A stretch of 64,000 nucleotides of DNA from a bacterium A37T11 (GTDB lineage Bacteria > Bacteroidota > Bacteroidia > Sphingobacteriales > Sphingobacteriaceae), in assembly GCA_900109895.1 (NCBI GenBank), contig FOBR01000002.1, positions 62,001 to 126,000 on the forward strand, given 5' to 3'. This document shows, one piece after another, positions 45,196 through 54,394 of the stretch; position 1 is the first letter of the stretch; each line of letters begins with the position of its first letter. Below the pieces are notes generated by a model that saw nothing but the letters and a program-made list of their open reading frames with translations, made no database searches and was not told the DNA's origin. The translations under genes were made by a program, and so were the position numbers.

Positions 45196-45765
45196 TTGGC
45201 ATTAGGAAGACCAGGATTCAGAGGGCCGCGCCCTCCATTTAAGAAAAAGGAACCGGATCATAGAATTAATCAATTAATAAAATCACCCGAAGTGCGTTTG
45301 GTGGGTGATAATATTGAACAGGGCATATATCCTATTCGTCAGGCATTAACGATGGCAGATGAATTGGAGTTGGATTTGGTGGAAATCTCCCCCAATGCCG
45401 ATCCGCCGGTTTGCAGGATCATAGACTATAGCAAATTTGTTTATGAACAAAAGAAAAAGCTAAAGGAGATCAAATCAAACGCACGGCAAACGGTCATTAA
45501 GGAAATCCGTTTTGGGCCTAATACCAGTGACCATGATTTTCAGTTTAAATTGAAACATGCGATCAGTTTTTTGGAGAGCGGAGAAAAAGTGCGTGCTTAT
45601 GTACATTTTAAAGGACGGGCTATCGTATACAAAGAGCAGGGCGAAATCCTGCTATTAAAATTTGCTCAGGCGCTTGAAGAATTTGGCAAAGTAGAACTTT
45701 TACCAAAGCTGGAAGGTAAACGTATGTTCCTGACCGTAGCGCCCAAAGCCACTGCTAAGAAATAG
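45196..45765 (+). CDS. infC: Translation initiation factor IF-3, TTG start
   Basis: IF-3 binds the 30S subunit, checks the start codon and prevents early subunit joining. The protein has 189 residues, with the N-domain [19 protein letters not shown] and C-domain [19 protein letters not shown], the family signatures. The only in-frame start that keeps the whole N-domain is TTG at 45196; there is no ATG until well inside the protein. Non-ATG starts of infC allow self-control, since IF-3 rejects poor start codons. It begins 11 bases after the thrS stop. Confidence 0.96.
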   Translation: MALGRPGFRGPRPPFKKKEPDHRINQLIKSPEVRLVGDNIEQGIYPIRQALTMADELELDLVEISPNADPPVCRIIDYSKFVYEQKKKLKEIKSNARQTVIKEIRFGPNTSDHDFQFKLKHAISFLESGEKVRAYVHFKGRAIVYKEQGEILLLKFAQALEEFGKVELLPKLEGKRMFLTVAPKATAKK

Positions 45766-45824
45766 CGTTTGGAAACTTACAGCTAAATAAAAAGAACAGT
45801 TTAGATTAAATAGAATATAGAGTT

Positions 45825-46025
45825 ATGCCAAAAGTAAAAACCAATTCCAGCGCTAAAAAGCGTTTTAGCATCACTGGAACCGGTAAAATTACCCGTAAGA
45901 ATGCCTTTAAGAGCCACATTCTGACTAAGAAAAGTACTAAGCGGAAGCGTAATTTGACGCAGACCAGCTTGGTTTCTGATGCAGATACCGGCAATGTAAA
46001 ACGCATGCTGGGTTTAGGAAAGTAA
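45825..46025 (+). CDS. rpmI: Large ribosomal subunit protein bL35
   Basis: A basic 66-residue protein, [20 protein letters not shown] at its start, with KSTKRKRNL further on, both typical of L35. It lies between infC and rplT in the usual operon order, 59 bases after infC. Confidence 0.97.
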   Translation: MPKVKTNSSAKKRFSITGTGKITRKNAFKSHILTKKSTKRKRNLTQTSLVSDADTGNVKRMLGLGK

Positions 46026-46104
46026 TTATTCATCATTTTTTTAACCAGGCGTCGGGTTTTGAAGACTGCATACAGCAGCACCTGATACCAAAAATCAAAT
46101 AGAT

Positions 46105-46449
46105 ATGCCACGTTCGGTTAACGCAGTCGCGTCAAGAAGAAGACGCAAAAAGATCCTTAATTTAGCCAAAGGCTATTATGGATCAAGAAGTAAGGTTTAT
46201 ACCGTAGCCAAAAATACGGTTGAAAAAGGGTTACAGTATGCATACCGTGACCGTAAAACCAAAAAAAGGTCTTTCCGCGCATTATGGATCCAACGGATCA
46301 ACGCCGGAGCCCGTCAATACGGTATCTCATATTCACAATTAATCGGTAAATTAAATGCAAAGCAAGTAGGCTTGAATCGTAAAGTTCTTGCTGACCTGGC
46401 GCTCAATAATCCAGAGGCATTTAAAGCCGTCATTGATGCGATAAAATAA
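46105..46449 (+). CDS. rplT: Large ribosomal subunit protein bL20
   Basis: A 114-residue basic protein with [19 protein letters not shown] and the L20 signature [13 protein letters not shown], followed by [21 protein letters not shown]20 is needed for 50S assembly and in other bacteria represses this operon. The 79 bases before it could hold an L20 site, but I see no fold I can name. A strong terminator follows. Confidence 0.97.
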   Translation: MPRSVNAVASRRRRKKILNLAKGYYGSRSKVYTVAKNTVEKGLQYAYRDRKTKKRSFRALWIQRINAGARQYGISYSQLIGKLNAKQVGLNRKVLADLALNNPEAFKAVIDAIK

Positions 46450-46476
46450 TTTTTTAATATCGAAACTGTTAAAATT

Positions 46477-46510
46477 GGAGTCCAAGCCATCAGCTTGGAT
46501 TCCTTTTTTT
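46477..46510 (+). terminator. Rho-independent terminator after rplT
   Basis: An 11-bp stem with one G-U pair (46477-46487 with 46493-46503) closes a 5-base loop and is followed by seven T. It ends the thrS operon just before the convergent HMG-CoA lyase gene. Confidence 0.92.
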
Positions 46511-46516
46511 TATAAA

Positions 46517-47380
46517 TTAACCTTTTACAACTTCATGAAACAGGTAGTGACAAAAATCCCGGGCTTCCTTCCAGGCCTCCAAATTCATGGGCGGCAACAA
46601 ATCTTTTGCCCGCAGGAGGGATACCAACGTTTCTGTAGCCACATTACCGGTTAATTTATTTTGTGCCATCGGGCACCCTCCATAGCCCCCCAACGCCGTA
46701 TCAAATTTCACACAGCCTGATGACAATGCTGTTTCTAAAAGGTCTTTTTCAAACTTAGGGAAGCTGTGTAAATGCAATCCCCAATTAGCCGTCGGAAAGG
46801 CTTGAGATAACAAAGGATATAAATACCTGATTTTATCACTATCCGAACTTCCGGTTGTATCGGCTAAAACCAGATCTTTAATCCCAAGCGATAAAAGCTT
46901 TTCAGCATATTTCATAACGATGTCAGCGTTCCATTCATCCCCATATGGATTTCCAAAAGCCATGGATAAATATACCAGCGGCAAGCGGTTTGCCTTCAAA
47001 CAAAGGTCTGCCATGGATGCAACCGTACTCAATGACTGGGCTATCGTTGTATTGGTATTTCGAATTTGAAATGTTTCAGAAACGGAAAAAGGGAATCCGA
47101 TAATGCCAATTTCATCATGGCTTAAAGCCTCTTCAACCCCACGTAAATTAGCAACGATCGCCAAGAGTGTGGTATTAGTTTGGGTTAAATCAAGCTTTTC
47201 CAACACCTTAGCGGTATCGCTTAATTGCGGAATGGCCCTTGGCGAAACAAAGCTACCGAAATCCAGCCTGTCAAAACCTATCTTCAGCAAAAGGTTTAAG
47301 TATTTTACTTTTACTTCCGTCGGTATAAAAGGGACAATTCCCTGCATCGCATCCCTAGGGCATTCCGTTATCCGGATCAT
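46517..47380 (-). CDS. Hydroxymethylglutaryl-CoA lyase
   Basis: This enzyme splits HMG-CoA into acetoacetate and acetyl-CoA in leucine degradation. Features are ITECPRDAMQG with the catalytic Arg-Asp, the metal site GLHLHSF, and the signature GGYGGCPMAQNKLTGN with the active Cys. It is 287 residues, slightly short but complete. Its start overlaps the stop of the NDH-2 gene by four bases, so it is translationally coupled. Other leucine-pathway genes are not in the window. Confidence 0.9.
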   Translation of the reverse strand: MIRITECPRDAMQGIVPFIPTEVKVKYLNLLLKIGFDRLDFGSFVSPRAIPQLSDTAKVLEKLDLTQTNTTLLAIVANLRGVEEALSHDEIGIIGFPFSVSETFQIRNTNTTIAQSLSTVASMADLCLKANRLPLVYLSMAFGNPYGDEWNADIVMKYAEKLLSLGIKDLVLADTTGSSDSDKIRYLYPLLSQAFPTANWGLHLHSFPKFEKDLLETALSSGCVKFDTALGGYGGCPMAQNKLTGNVATETLVSLLRAKDLLPPMNLEAWKEARDFCHYLFHEVVKG

Positions 47381-48669
47381 TTGGTTTGATCTGTTTCATC
47401 AAGAGGAGTCCTTTGGTAAGGCCGGATAATCAGGCGAATACCCCCATTAAAAGTTACGTAACTCAATAACCAATTAATAAAGGTTACCAGACGGTTCCTA
47501 AAGCCTATTAGTGACATCAAGTGCACAAACATCCATACCCACCAAGCAAAGAAACCCTGAAAACGGATCTTTCCTATATCAACCACCGCCTTATTACGGC
47601 CTATGGTGGCCATAGACCCTTTGTCAAAATATTTAAAAGGTTCTGGAGCCTCGCCGTTCATAAACCTTAACAAATTGGCAGCCAAGGCACGTCCTTGCTG
47701 CTGGGCAACAGGAGCAACACCCGGGTGCCCACGCGGCGTATCATCAGTAATCACAGCAGCCACATCGCCAATCGCAAAAACAGCATCCAATCCTTTAACC
47801 CTGTTAAATTCATCCGTCTGGATGCGGTTGCCTTTCACAATAACCGTTGGATCTATTCCTTCCGGAAACTGGCCTTTTACGCCCGCAGACCATATGACCG
47901 TTTTGCTGGCAATGCTGCTGCCATCCGCAAACGTAATCACATTTCCATCATAACCCGTCACTTGCGTTTTTAGACGAATCTGTACTTTCAATTCTTCCAG
48001 GTAAAGAGCCGCTTTTTCGGAAGCCTTAGGCGACAAATTAGCCAATACCTTATCCAAGCCTTCTACCAGATATACATTCATTTCGCGGGTATCGAGCTCC
48101 GGATAGTCTTTTCCCAAAATATGATTTCGAAGTTCAGCAATTGCACCTGAAAGTTCCACGCCCGTAGGGCCGGCACCCACTACCACAAAATTTAGATGGG
48201 CAAGCCGCTCTTCCTTTGTCTTTGCCAGCAAAGCCTGTTCAATGTTTTGAAGACAATAACTTCGGATATTCAAAGCTTCGCGTACATTTTTCATACCCAT
48301 TGCAAAATGTTCTGTTTGTTTATTGCCAAAAAAGTTGGTCGTCGCACCCGTAGCTAAAACCAGGTAATCATAACTTATATCGCCAATATTGGTGCTCAAT
48401 GTTTTATTTTCCGGGTGTATGGCCGTCACATCGGCAATACGAAATTTAAAATTCTTCTGACCCTTAAACATTTTACGCAGTGGGAATGCAATAGAATCCG
48501 CTTCAAGCGTACCTGTAGCAACTTGATAAAGCAACGGTTGAAAAGTGTGGTAATTATTACGATCTAACAGCAATACATCTACCTCTTTGTCTTTCAATTT
48601 TTTTGCAACCTCAATACCACCAAAGCCCCCACCAATGATGACCACCTTCGGGAATTTTTTGTTATCCAT
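47377..48669 (-). CDS. ndh: Type II NADH dehydrogenase
   Basis: A non-proton-pumping NADH:quinone oxidoreductase of 430 residues. The FAD fold begins KVVIIGGGFGGIEVAKKL and the NADH fold is VVVGAGPTGVELSGAIAE. FAIGDVAA is the second FAD-contacting block. A hydrophobic, amphipathic tail (about 365-410, FFAWWVWMFVHLMSLIGF) anchors the enzyme to the inner membrane. It lies between the ferredoxin gene and HMG-CoA lyase in a minus-strand redox group. Confidence 0.95.
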   Translation of the reverse strand: MDNKKFPKVVIIGGGFGGIEVAKKLKDKEVDVLLLDRNNYHTFQPLLYQVATGTLEADSIAFPLRKMFKGQKNFKFRIADVTAIHPENKTLSTNIGDISYDYLVLATGATTNFFGNKQTEHFAMGMKNVREALNIRSYCLQNIEQALLAKTKEERLAHLNFVVVGAGPTGVELSGAIAELRNHILGKDYPELDTREMNVYLVEGLDKVLANLSPKASEKAALYLEELKVQIRLKTQVTGYDGNVITFADGSSIASKTVIWSAGVKGQFPEGIDPTVIVKGNRIQTDEFNRVKGLDAVFAIGDVAAVITDDTPRGHPGVAPVAQQQGRALAANLLRFMNGEAPEPFKYFDKGSMATIGRNKAVVDIGKIRFQGFFAWWVWMFVHLMSLIGFRNRLVTFINWLLSYVTFNGGIRLIIRPYQRTPLDETDQTK

Positions 48670-48704
48670 ATCTATTCGTCCTTTTTGATCTCTTTTAATA
48701 ACTG

Positions 48705-49022
48705 CTAATTTACACCTAATATCCGTATTTTTAATCCATCCAATGAATTGTTAACCCTAATCTGGCAGGCAAGCCTGCTATCCGGGCCAGCATCCGGCAG
48801 CGTATCCAGCATATCCATTTCCATGTCAGAAGCTTCCTCCAACTGGTTCAGGCCTTCATTCACCTGAACATGGCAGGTAGCGCATAGTGCCATACCTCCA
48901 CAAGTAGCCAATATATCGTATTCTGCCGCCTTTAAAAGTTCCATCAGGCTTAGGTTAATATCTTCAGGTACTTCTAAGTCCTGCCTAGAACCATCCCGGT
49001 CTTCAATAGTTATCGTAATCAT
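48705..49022 (-). CDS. Adrenodoxin-type [2Fe-2S] ferredoxin
   Basis: A 105-residue electron carrier. The cluster ligands are CGGMALCATC (C-x5-C-x2-C) and a fourth Cys in RLACQI, the adrenodoxin/ISC ferredoxin pattern. It follows the ferredoxin reductase by a single base, so the two are produced together and very likely work as a pair. The electron acceptor is not evident from the neighbours. Confidence 0.93.
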   Translation of the reverse strand: MITITIEDRDGSRQDLEVPEDINLSLMELLKAAEYDILATCGGMALCATCHVQVNEGLNQLEEASDMEMDMLDTLPDAGPDSRLACQIRVNNSLDGLKIRILGVN

Positions 49023-49023
49023 C

Positions 49024-50037
49024 TTAAAATGCGTTCACACCATTAACAGTCGTGTATTTAAAACTTAGTTTCTGATCCGGATACACATACTTAAAAGCAC
49101 TCTGAACCATCAGGGCCGCTTCATGAAAACCACAAAGTATGAGTTTTAGTTTTCCAGGATACGAATTAATGTCGCCCACAGCATAAATCCGTTCAACATT
49201 GGTGGAATAATCAACGGTATTCACCACTACGGCCGACTTTTCAATAGCAAGGCCCCAGTCAGCAATAGGCCCCAATTTAGGGCTTAATCCAAATAACGGA
49301 ATCAGGTAATCGGCCTCTAACTTAATTAAAGATTGATCACTGCCCTGCACATTAACATACTGTAAATGATCATTACCTTCAATACTAAGCAAATTGCTTT
49401 TTAACAATAAGTCGATCTTACCGCTGGATGCCAATTCAAAAACTTTTTCGGCCGAATCCGGAGCCCCCCGAAAGCTATCGCTTCGGTGTATTAACGTAAC
49501 TTTGGAAGCCACTTCACTCAAAAATACCGTCCAATCTAAGGCCGAATCACCACCACCTGCCAAAACAATTCGTTTGCCTCTAAACAATTCAGGATCTTTG
49601 ACCATATAGTTCACCCCTTTTCCTTCAAATAACTCTAAATTTTTCACCTCGGGCTTTCTGGGTTCAAATGAGCCGAGCCCACCGGCAATGGCAACAACCG
49701 CCGCGTGAATTACAGTACCATCGTGTCCACTGACCAGATAAGAACCATCCGTCTGTTTTTCCAAACCTTCCACACGCTCGCCCAAAGTAAAGCCGGGTTT
49801 GAATGGAGCTATCTGCTCCAATAAGTTTTCTACCAATTCCTGCGCATTGATGGCAGGATACCCTGGGATATCATAAATAGGTTTATGCGGATAAATTTCC
49901 GAAAGCTGGCCGCCAACCTGCGGCAATGCATCAATTAAATGGCAACGCAACTTTAACAAACCAGCCTCGAAAACAGTAAATAGTCCCACCGGACCAGCTC
50001 CAATAATACAAATATCTGTTTTAATTTGTTCCGTCAT
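49024..50037 (-). CDS. Ferredoxin--NADP(+) reductase, thioredoxin-reductase type
   Basis: A 337-residue flavoprotein with FAD motif CIIGAGPVGLFTVFEAG and NADPH motif IVLAGGGDSALDW. YAVGDINSYPGKLKLILCGF is the FAD-closing block. The thioredoxin reductase CxxC is missing between the folds, which distinguishes the FNR type found in Bacteroidota and Firmicutes. It reduces or oxidises the ferredoxin encoded one base downstream. It is 98 bases after the MarR gene. Confidence 0.93.
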   Translation of the reverse strand: MTEQIKTDICIIGAGPVGLFTVFEAGLLKLRCHLIDALPQVGGQLSEIYPHKPIYDIPGYPAINAQELVENLLEQIAPFKPGFTLGERVEGLEKQTDGSYLVSGHDGTVIHAAVVAIAGGLGSFEPRKPEVKNLELFEGKGVNYMVKDPELFRGKRIVLAGGGDSALDWTVFLSEVASKVTLIHRSDSFRGAPDSAEKVFELASSGKIDLLLKSNLLSIEGNDHLQYVNVQGSDQSLIKLEADYLIPLFGLSPKLGPIADWGLAIEKSAVVVNTVDYSTNVERIYAVGDINSYPGKLKLILCGFHEAALMVQSAFKYVYPDQKLSFKYTTVNGVNAF

Positions 50038-50135
50038 TATTTTTATGTGTTGTTAACTTGTTAGTTTTAGTTAAAGGGAAAAAAATGGACAGGATTTGGC
50101 AAAAATGAAAGAATGGTTATCAAAAAGAATGGTCA

Positions 50136-50570
50136 TCAAATAGTAAGGTTGTCATAAATGGTGTCCAATATTCTTTTTAAGTGCTCAAAGTCTGATTCAT
50201 TTAAGTTATCCCAGGCCTTGACCCTTATTTTAGCCACAGGTTCGGCAAGTTCCGTTATCTTTTGTTCGCCTTTTTCAGTCAGGTGTACCACAAAGCTACG
50301 GCGATCAGCTGGATGTACTCTGCGCGCAACCAACCCCTTTTTCTCCAGAAGGTCTACGATACGCGTAAGCGTAGGCTGATCCTTGCCACAGCATTCAGCT
50401 AACTCGCGTTGTGCCATATCTGCATACATCTTCAGGTTCTTTAAAACGGTCCATTGGTCCACCGTAATATCAAACCGAAGTGCATTAAACTGGATCTGCG
50501 AAAATTGCTTCACTCTTTTGGCCGTTCGGTCAAGTAAAAAGAAATAGGTACTAAAGGGATCATTTTGCAT
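50136..50570 (-). CDS. MarR family transcriptional regulator
   Basis: A 144-residue winged-helix regulator. The DNA-binding region is about 50-100 with AQRELAECCGKDQPTLTRIVDLLEKKG split by the turn, followed by the wing RRVHPADRRSFVVHLTEKG. The CC pair in AECCGK could sense oxidants, although this is only a possibility. It heads a minus-strand group with ferredoxin reductase, ferredoxin and NDH-2. An inverted repeat over its own promoter suggests self-repression. Confidence 0.9.
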   Translation of the reverse strand: MQNDPFSTYFFLLDRTAKRVKQFSQIQFNALRFDITVDQWTVLKNLKMYADMAQRELAECCGKDQPTLTRIVDLLEKKGLVARRVHPADRRSFVVHLTEKGEQKITELAEPVAKIRVKAWDNLNESDFEHLKRILDTIYDNLTI

Positions 50571-50574
50571 AACA

Positions 50575-50619
50575 ATAATTGCTATGACAAATATACGGGC
50601 AAATTTTATCAGTCACAAA
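50575..50619 (-). promoter_or_regulatory. marR promoter with overlapping inverted repeat
   Basis: The minus strand has TTTG (50619-50616), 20 bases, then TATATTTG (50595-50588), a full promoter match with transcription starting near 50581. ATAATTG (50575-50581) and CAAATAT (50588-50594) form an inverted repeat with one mismatch and a 6-base spacer that covers the -7 box and start site, a typical MarR self-operator position. Confidence 0.6.
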
Positions 50620-50655
50620 TTATAGATACCTTCCTGTGTTCAGAAAAACAAAAAA

Positions 50656-50682
50656 AAGCCCCTGAAATAAATCCAGGGGCTT
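50656..50682 (-). terminator. Terminator of secDF
   Basis: A perfect 9-bp GC-rich stem (50656-50664 with 50674-50682) with a 9-base loop. The A run just to its left gives a U tract on the minus strand, so it ends secDF transcription. Confidence 0.88.
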
Positions 50683-50708
50683 AAAGCATATTATATACAA
50701 TAAATATA

Positions 50709-53700
50709 TTAAACCTTAGCGGTCTTTAATGACTGTTCAGAAACTTTAGCAGTGTCGGCAGGTTCATCTTTTTTCTGAAAATCGGCTACCAAAGTAGCGG
50801 CCAGGAAGATTGAGGAATACGTTCCCAGAATAATTCCCACGAGTATAGCAAACGAGAATCCTCTAATCACCTCCCCGCCGAAAACAAACAATACCGTGAT
50901 TACAAATATTACAGTAAGCGAAGTAATGATGGTACGGCTCAAAGTTTTGTTGATGGCATGGTTGATCACTTCTCCAATAGGTTCCTTTTTTCCTTGGTTA
51001 TTATTCAAATATTCCCTTAACCGGTCAAATACCACCACCGTATCGTTAATAGAATAAGCCAACACGGTTAATAACGCCGCAATAAAATGCTGGTCTATAT
51101 CCAGTGAAAAAGGCAACACCCCATCAAAAATGGAGAAAATCGCCAGAATAATAATTGCATCATGCACAATAGAAATGGCAGCAGCCAAGCTATATTGCCA
51201 TTTGCGGAAACGCACTAAAATATAAAGCGCTATAACAATAATAGAGAAGATGACCGAATAAATAGCTGATGCTTTAATATCATTTGCAATGGTTGGGCCT
51301 ACTTTTTGCGAACTAACAATCTCATGTTTATTACCTGATATTTTATTCAGCCCATCATTCAATTTAGCCAATACCTCTTTATCCGCATCATCATCCGTAC
51401 GGTCAATCTGGAAAGAAGTCGTTACCCGCACCTGGTCAGGGCCACCAAAGGTTTTTACTTCAGTTGTTGATTGGAAAATATTATCCAGATCAGTTCTTAC
51501 CTGTTCCAAGTCAACAGGCTTTTCAAATTTCACGGTATAGGTACGTCCGCCTTTAAAATCGACACCTAAGCTAAACCCTTTTGTAAAGATGAAGGCCAGC
51601 CCTACCACCATGACTAACAGAGAACCCATGTAAAACTTTTTACGGTTCTTAACAAAACCAAAGTTTGCATTTTTCAAGGTATTGGCGCTCCAACCATGTG
51701 AAACTGTAATCTTCCAGTCTTTAGCAATCATCCACTCAAAAATAATACGGGTGATAAAAATCGCAGTAAACAAGGATGTAATAATACCGATCATCAAGGT
51801 CGTTGCAAAACCCAAAATAGGGCCGCTACCAAATGCATATAATATAACACCTACTAAAAATGTCGTGATCTGTGAGTCAAGGATGGATGGCATCGCATGC
51901 TTATAACCATCGGCAATCGCCTGTTTAACCCCTTTACCTAACGAAAGCTCCTCCCTGATGCGTTCATAAATAAGCACATTTGCATCAACCGCCGTACCCA
52001 TTGTCAGTACGATACCGGCAATACCAGGCAAGGTTAGCACAGCACCCAGCGAAGCCAGGATACCCATAATAAAAAACACGTTAAACAACACCGCTACATT
52101 GGCCACCCAGCCAGCACGGTTGTAGTATAAAATCATAAAGATCAATACCACGACTAAACCAATCACGGATGAATTGATGCCGGCATCAATAGCCGCCTGA
52201 CCCAATGTTGGGCCAACAATAGCTTCTTCCACAATTTTTGCAGGAGCTGGAAGCCGGCCTGCCTTTAATACATTGGCCAAATCCTGCGTATCGTCAACCT
52301 GAAAATTACCAGTAATGGACGATACCCCGTTAGGAATTTCATTTTGGATCGTCGGTGCCGAATACACCGAATTATCCATAATAATGGCAATAGCCTGTTT
52401 AGGATTGGTGGCAGAAGCAGCAGCCGAAATGCGGCGCCATTCACGTGCCCCCTCGCTATTCATCGTCATCTGCACAGCCGGATTACCATGATCATCAAAA
52501 TCGGCTTTTGCATCCGTAATTACGTTGCCACTAAGAACAGGCTCCCCTTCAAGCCCGGTAGGCTTAATTGCATACAATTCAAGTTGGTCAGGCCGTCTGC
52601 TATCCGGTTTAACGGCCCACATCAATTTAATATTGCTGGGCAATATTTGCTTTACCACCGGATTATTAAGGTATACATTTACTTTAGCCGTATCCCTTAA
52701 AAGGGCCGTGCCTACCATCGGGCCCGGAGCAAGCATCGGTTGATTTTTATCATCCGGATAGGTAGAAGGCCTCAGCACCGCAAACAGTGGATTTTGTTTG
52801 CCCATGTTTTCCTGAGCCAGCAGGCTGCTGTCTTTTTTTGTAGAATCAGGTTGTTTTGCGCCCAATGCAGCCAGTTTACCACCTTCAGCCGTTTTGTTAC
52901 TATCCTGAACAGCGGTCTTTACATCAGCCTTAGCCGAGGTATCTTTCAAAGCCACTGCAAGCGCATCATTTATATTTTTAAGAATGGGAAAAACCTCAGT
53001 ATTATCATACGTTTCCCAAAACTCCAATTGAGCAGTCCCCTGCAATAACTTACGTACCCTTTGCTGGTCACTGACACCCGGAAGCTCAATCAGGATGCGG
53101 TTGGTGCCCTGCTGGCGCTGAATGTTGGGGGAAGAAACCCCAAACTTATCAATACGCGTGCGAAGTACGTTAAAAGAGCGGTCAATTGCGCTGCCGGCCT
53201 CCTTTTCTAAATAAGCCAATACCTGTGCATCACTGGAGTTGGCATTTAAAGCGGCAACATTATCTTTTGTGGCAAAAAACGAGGCCAATTTGGTGCCTGG
53301 AAAAGTCTTGGTAAACTCTTCCCCAAAAAGACTCACGAAATCCTTTTGGCTGGTCTTCAAACGGGTTTCCGTATTTTTCAGAACCTCTGCAAATTTAGGA
53401 TCCTTCGGGTTCCCGGCCAGATTGCTGATTAAATCCTGCAACGAAATCTCCATCGTTACGTTCATGCCTCCCTTAAGGTCAAGCCCTAAGGCAATTTCCC
53501 GTTGTTTACAATCCCGGTAGGAATATTTGGCAAAGCCTAAATTATAAACTTCCTCACCGGCTATTGAATCCAGATAGGCTCTTTCCTTCGCCAAATTTCC
53601 TTTCGCGTATTCAGCAGCTTTACGCTCCACATTATGAGTTACAAATGTGAATGAAAGTGAATACAGGCACGCTAGCGTTACCAGAATCACAATAAAATTA

Positions 53701-53720
53701 ATCAGCCCTTTACCTTGCAT
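50709..53720 (-). CDS. secDF: SecDF fusion, protein translocase subunit
   Basis: A 1003-residue fusion of SecD and SecF, as is usual in Bacteroidota. It uses the proton gradient to pull proteins out of the Sec channel. The N-terminal SecD half has ALGLDLKGGMNVTMEI, a large periplasmic domain with a Lys/Asp/Ser/Thr-rich insertion (about 270-320), and LTMGTAVDANVLIYERIREE. The SecF half begins near 680 with FSLGVDFKGGRTYTVKFE and has AYSINDTVVVFDRLRE. About twelve membrane segments are present. The message probably starts near 53811 from the box at 53818-53825. Confidence 0.97.
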   Translation of the reverse strand: MQGKGLINFIVILVTLACLYSLSFTFVTHNVERKAAEYAKGNLAKERAYLDSIAGEEVYNLGFAKYSYRDCKQREIALGLDLKGGMNVTMEISLQDLISNLAGNPKDPKFAEVLKNTETRLKTSQKDFVSLFGEEFTKTFPGTKLASFFATKDNVAALNANSSDAQVLAYLEKEAGSAIDRSFNVLRTRIDKFGVSSPNIQRQQGTNRILIELPGVSDQQRVRKLLQGTAQLEFWETYDNTEVFPILKNINDALAVALKDTSAKADVKTAVQDSNKTAEGGKLAALGAKQPDSTKKDSSLLAQENMGKQNPLFAVLRPSTYPDDKNQPMLAPGPMVGTALLRDTAKVNVYLNNPVVKQILPSNIKLMWAVKPDSRRPDQLELYAIKPTGLEGEPVLSGNVITDAKADFDDHGNPAVQMTMNSEGAREWRRISAAASATNPKQAIAIIMDNSVYSAPTIQNEIPNGVSSITGNFQVDDTQDLANVLKAGRLPAPAKIVEEAIVGPTLGQAAIDAGINSSVIGLVVVLIFMILYYNRAGWVANVAVLFNVFFIMGILASLGAVLTLPGIAGIVLTMGTAVDANVLIYERIREELSLGKGVKQAIADGYKHAMPSILDSQITTFLVGVILYAFGSGPILGFATTLMIGIITSLFTAIFITRIIFEWMIAKDWKITVSHGWSANTLKNANFGFVKNRKKFYMGSLLVMVVGLAFIFTKGFSLGVDFKGGRTYTVKFEKPVDLEQVRTDLDNIFQSTTEVKTFGGPDQVRVTTSFQIDRTDDDADKEVLAKLNDGLNKISGNKHEIVSSQKVGPTIANDIKASAIYSVIFSIIVIALYILVRFRKWQYSLAAAISIVHDAIIILAIFSIFDGVLPFSLDIDQHFIAALLTVLAYSINDTVVVFDRLREYLNNNQGKKEPIGEVINHAINKTLSRTIITSLTVIFVITVLFVFGGEVIRGFSFAILVGIILGTYSSIFLAATLVADFQKKDEPADTAKVSEQSLKTAKV

Positions 53721-53817
53721 TGTCCTTTACAGTTGTAACGTATATCGTATTTACAGCGTTAAAATATTAAAATTACAGTATTTATACTTAATATATATAC
53801 TTTTTTCTTAAGAACGG

Positions 53818-53845
53818 CAAATGTATGAAAATTTTTCGTCTCCAA
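53818..53845 (-). promoter_or_regulatory. Candidate secDF promoter
   Basis: The minus strand has TTG (53845-53843), 17 bases, then TACATTTG (53825-53818). Transcription would start near 53811, leaving an AT-rich leader of about 90 bases before the secDF ATG. Confidence 0.5.
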
Positions 53846-53902
53846 TTCAGGAAATCCATATTAAAATAAAATATGTTTATGAAAGGTTCCTAAGGACGCA
53901 GA

Positions 53903-54394
53903 TTACTTTCGCAAGTAGGTCAAAAATGAAAAAGCATAGCAATGCCTTTCATCGGCCGGATGGATAATTTCATCCGTTAACCGCCATTCGTTTAAATCAA
54001 TTTGCGGAAAATAAGTATCCCCATCAAATGAGGCATGTACCCTGGTTATATAAAGCTTGTCCATCAAAGGCAAAGCTTCCCGGTAAATCTCAGCTCCGCC
54101 AACAACAAAAACTTCTTTATCATCATCCTTGCAAAGATCTAACGCCTGGTTTAATGAATTAACTACCTCCGTATCGCTTGCCCTAAAATCAGGCTGGCGG
54201 GTAATAATTATGTTGCGTCTATTGGGAAGCGGTAACCCAACCGATTCAAACGTTTTCCGACCCATAATCACCGTATGGCCGGTGGTCATCCGCTTAAAGA
54301 ATTTAAGGTCATCCGGAAGCTTCCATAACAGTTCATTATTTTTCCCGATGGCGTTATTTTCAGCCGCAGCCACAATGATCGCAAGTTTACTCAT
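53903..54394 (-). CDS. folA: Dihydrofolate reductase
   Basis: This enzyme reduces dihydrofolate with NADPH, restoring the tetrahydrofolate used up by thymidylate synthase. The 163 residues contain [20 protein letters not shown] with the catalytic acidic residue, [10 protein letters not shown] for NADPH, and FVVGGAEIY. Its start overlaps the thyA stop by four bases, so the two enzymes of the thymidylate cycle are translationally coupled. Confidence 0.97.
   Translation of the reverse strand: MSKLAIIVAAAENNAIGKNNELLWKLPDDLKFFKRMTTGHTVIMGRKTFESVGLPLPNRRNIIITRQPDFRASDTEVVNSLNQALDLCKDDDKEVFVVGGAEIYREALPLMDKLYITRVHASFDGDTYFPQIDLNEWRLTDEIIHPADERHCYAFSFLTYLRK

Noticed and set aside
46026-46104. L20-binding leader between rpmI and rplT
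   Set aside because: Some short complementary segments exist, but no fold resembling known L20 or S15-type sites could be built by eye.
50709-53720. SecD-SecF fusion as a novelty
   Set aside because: Fused SecDF is the normal form in Bacteroidota.
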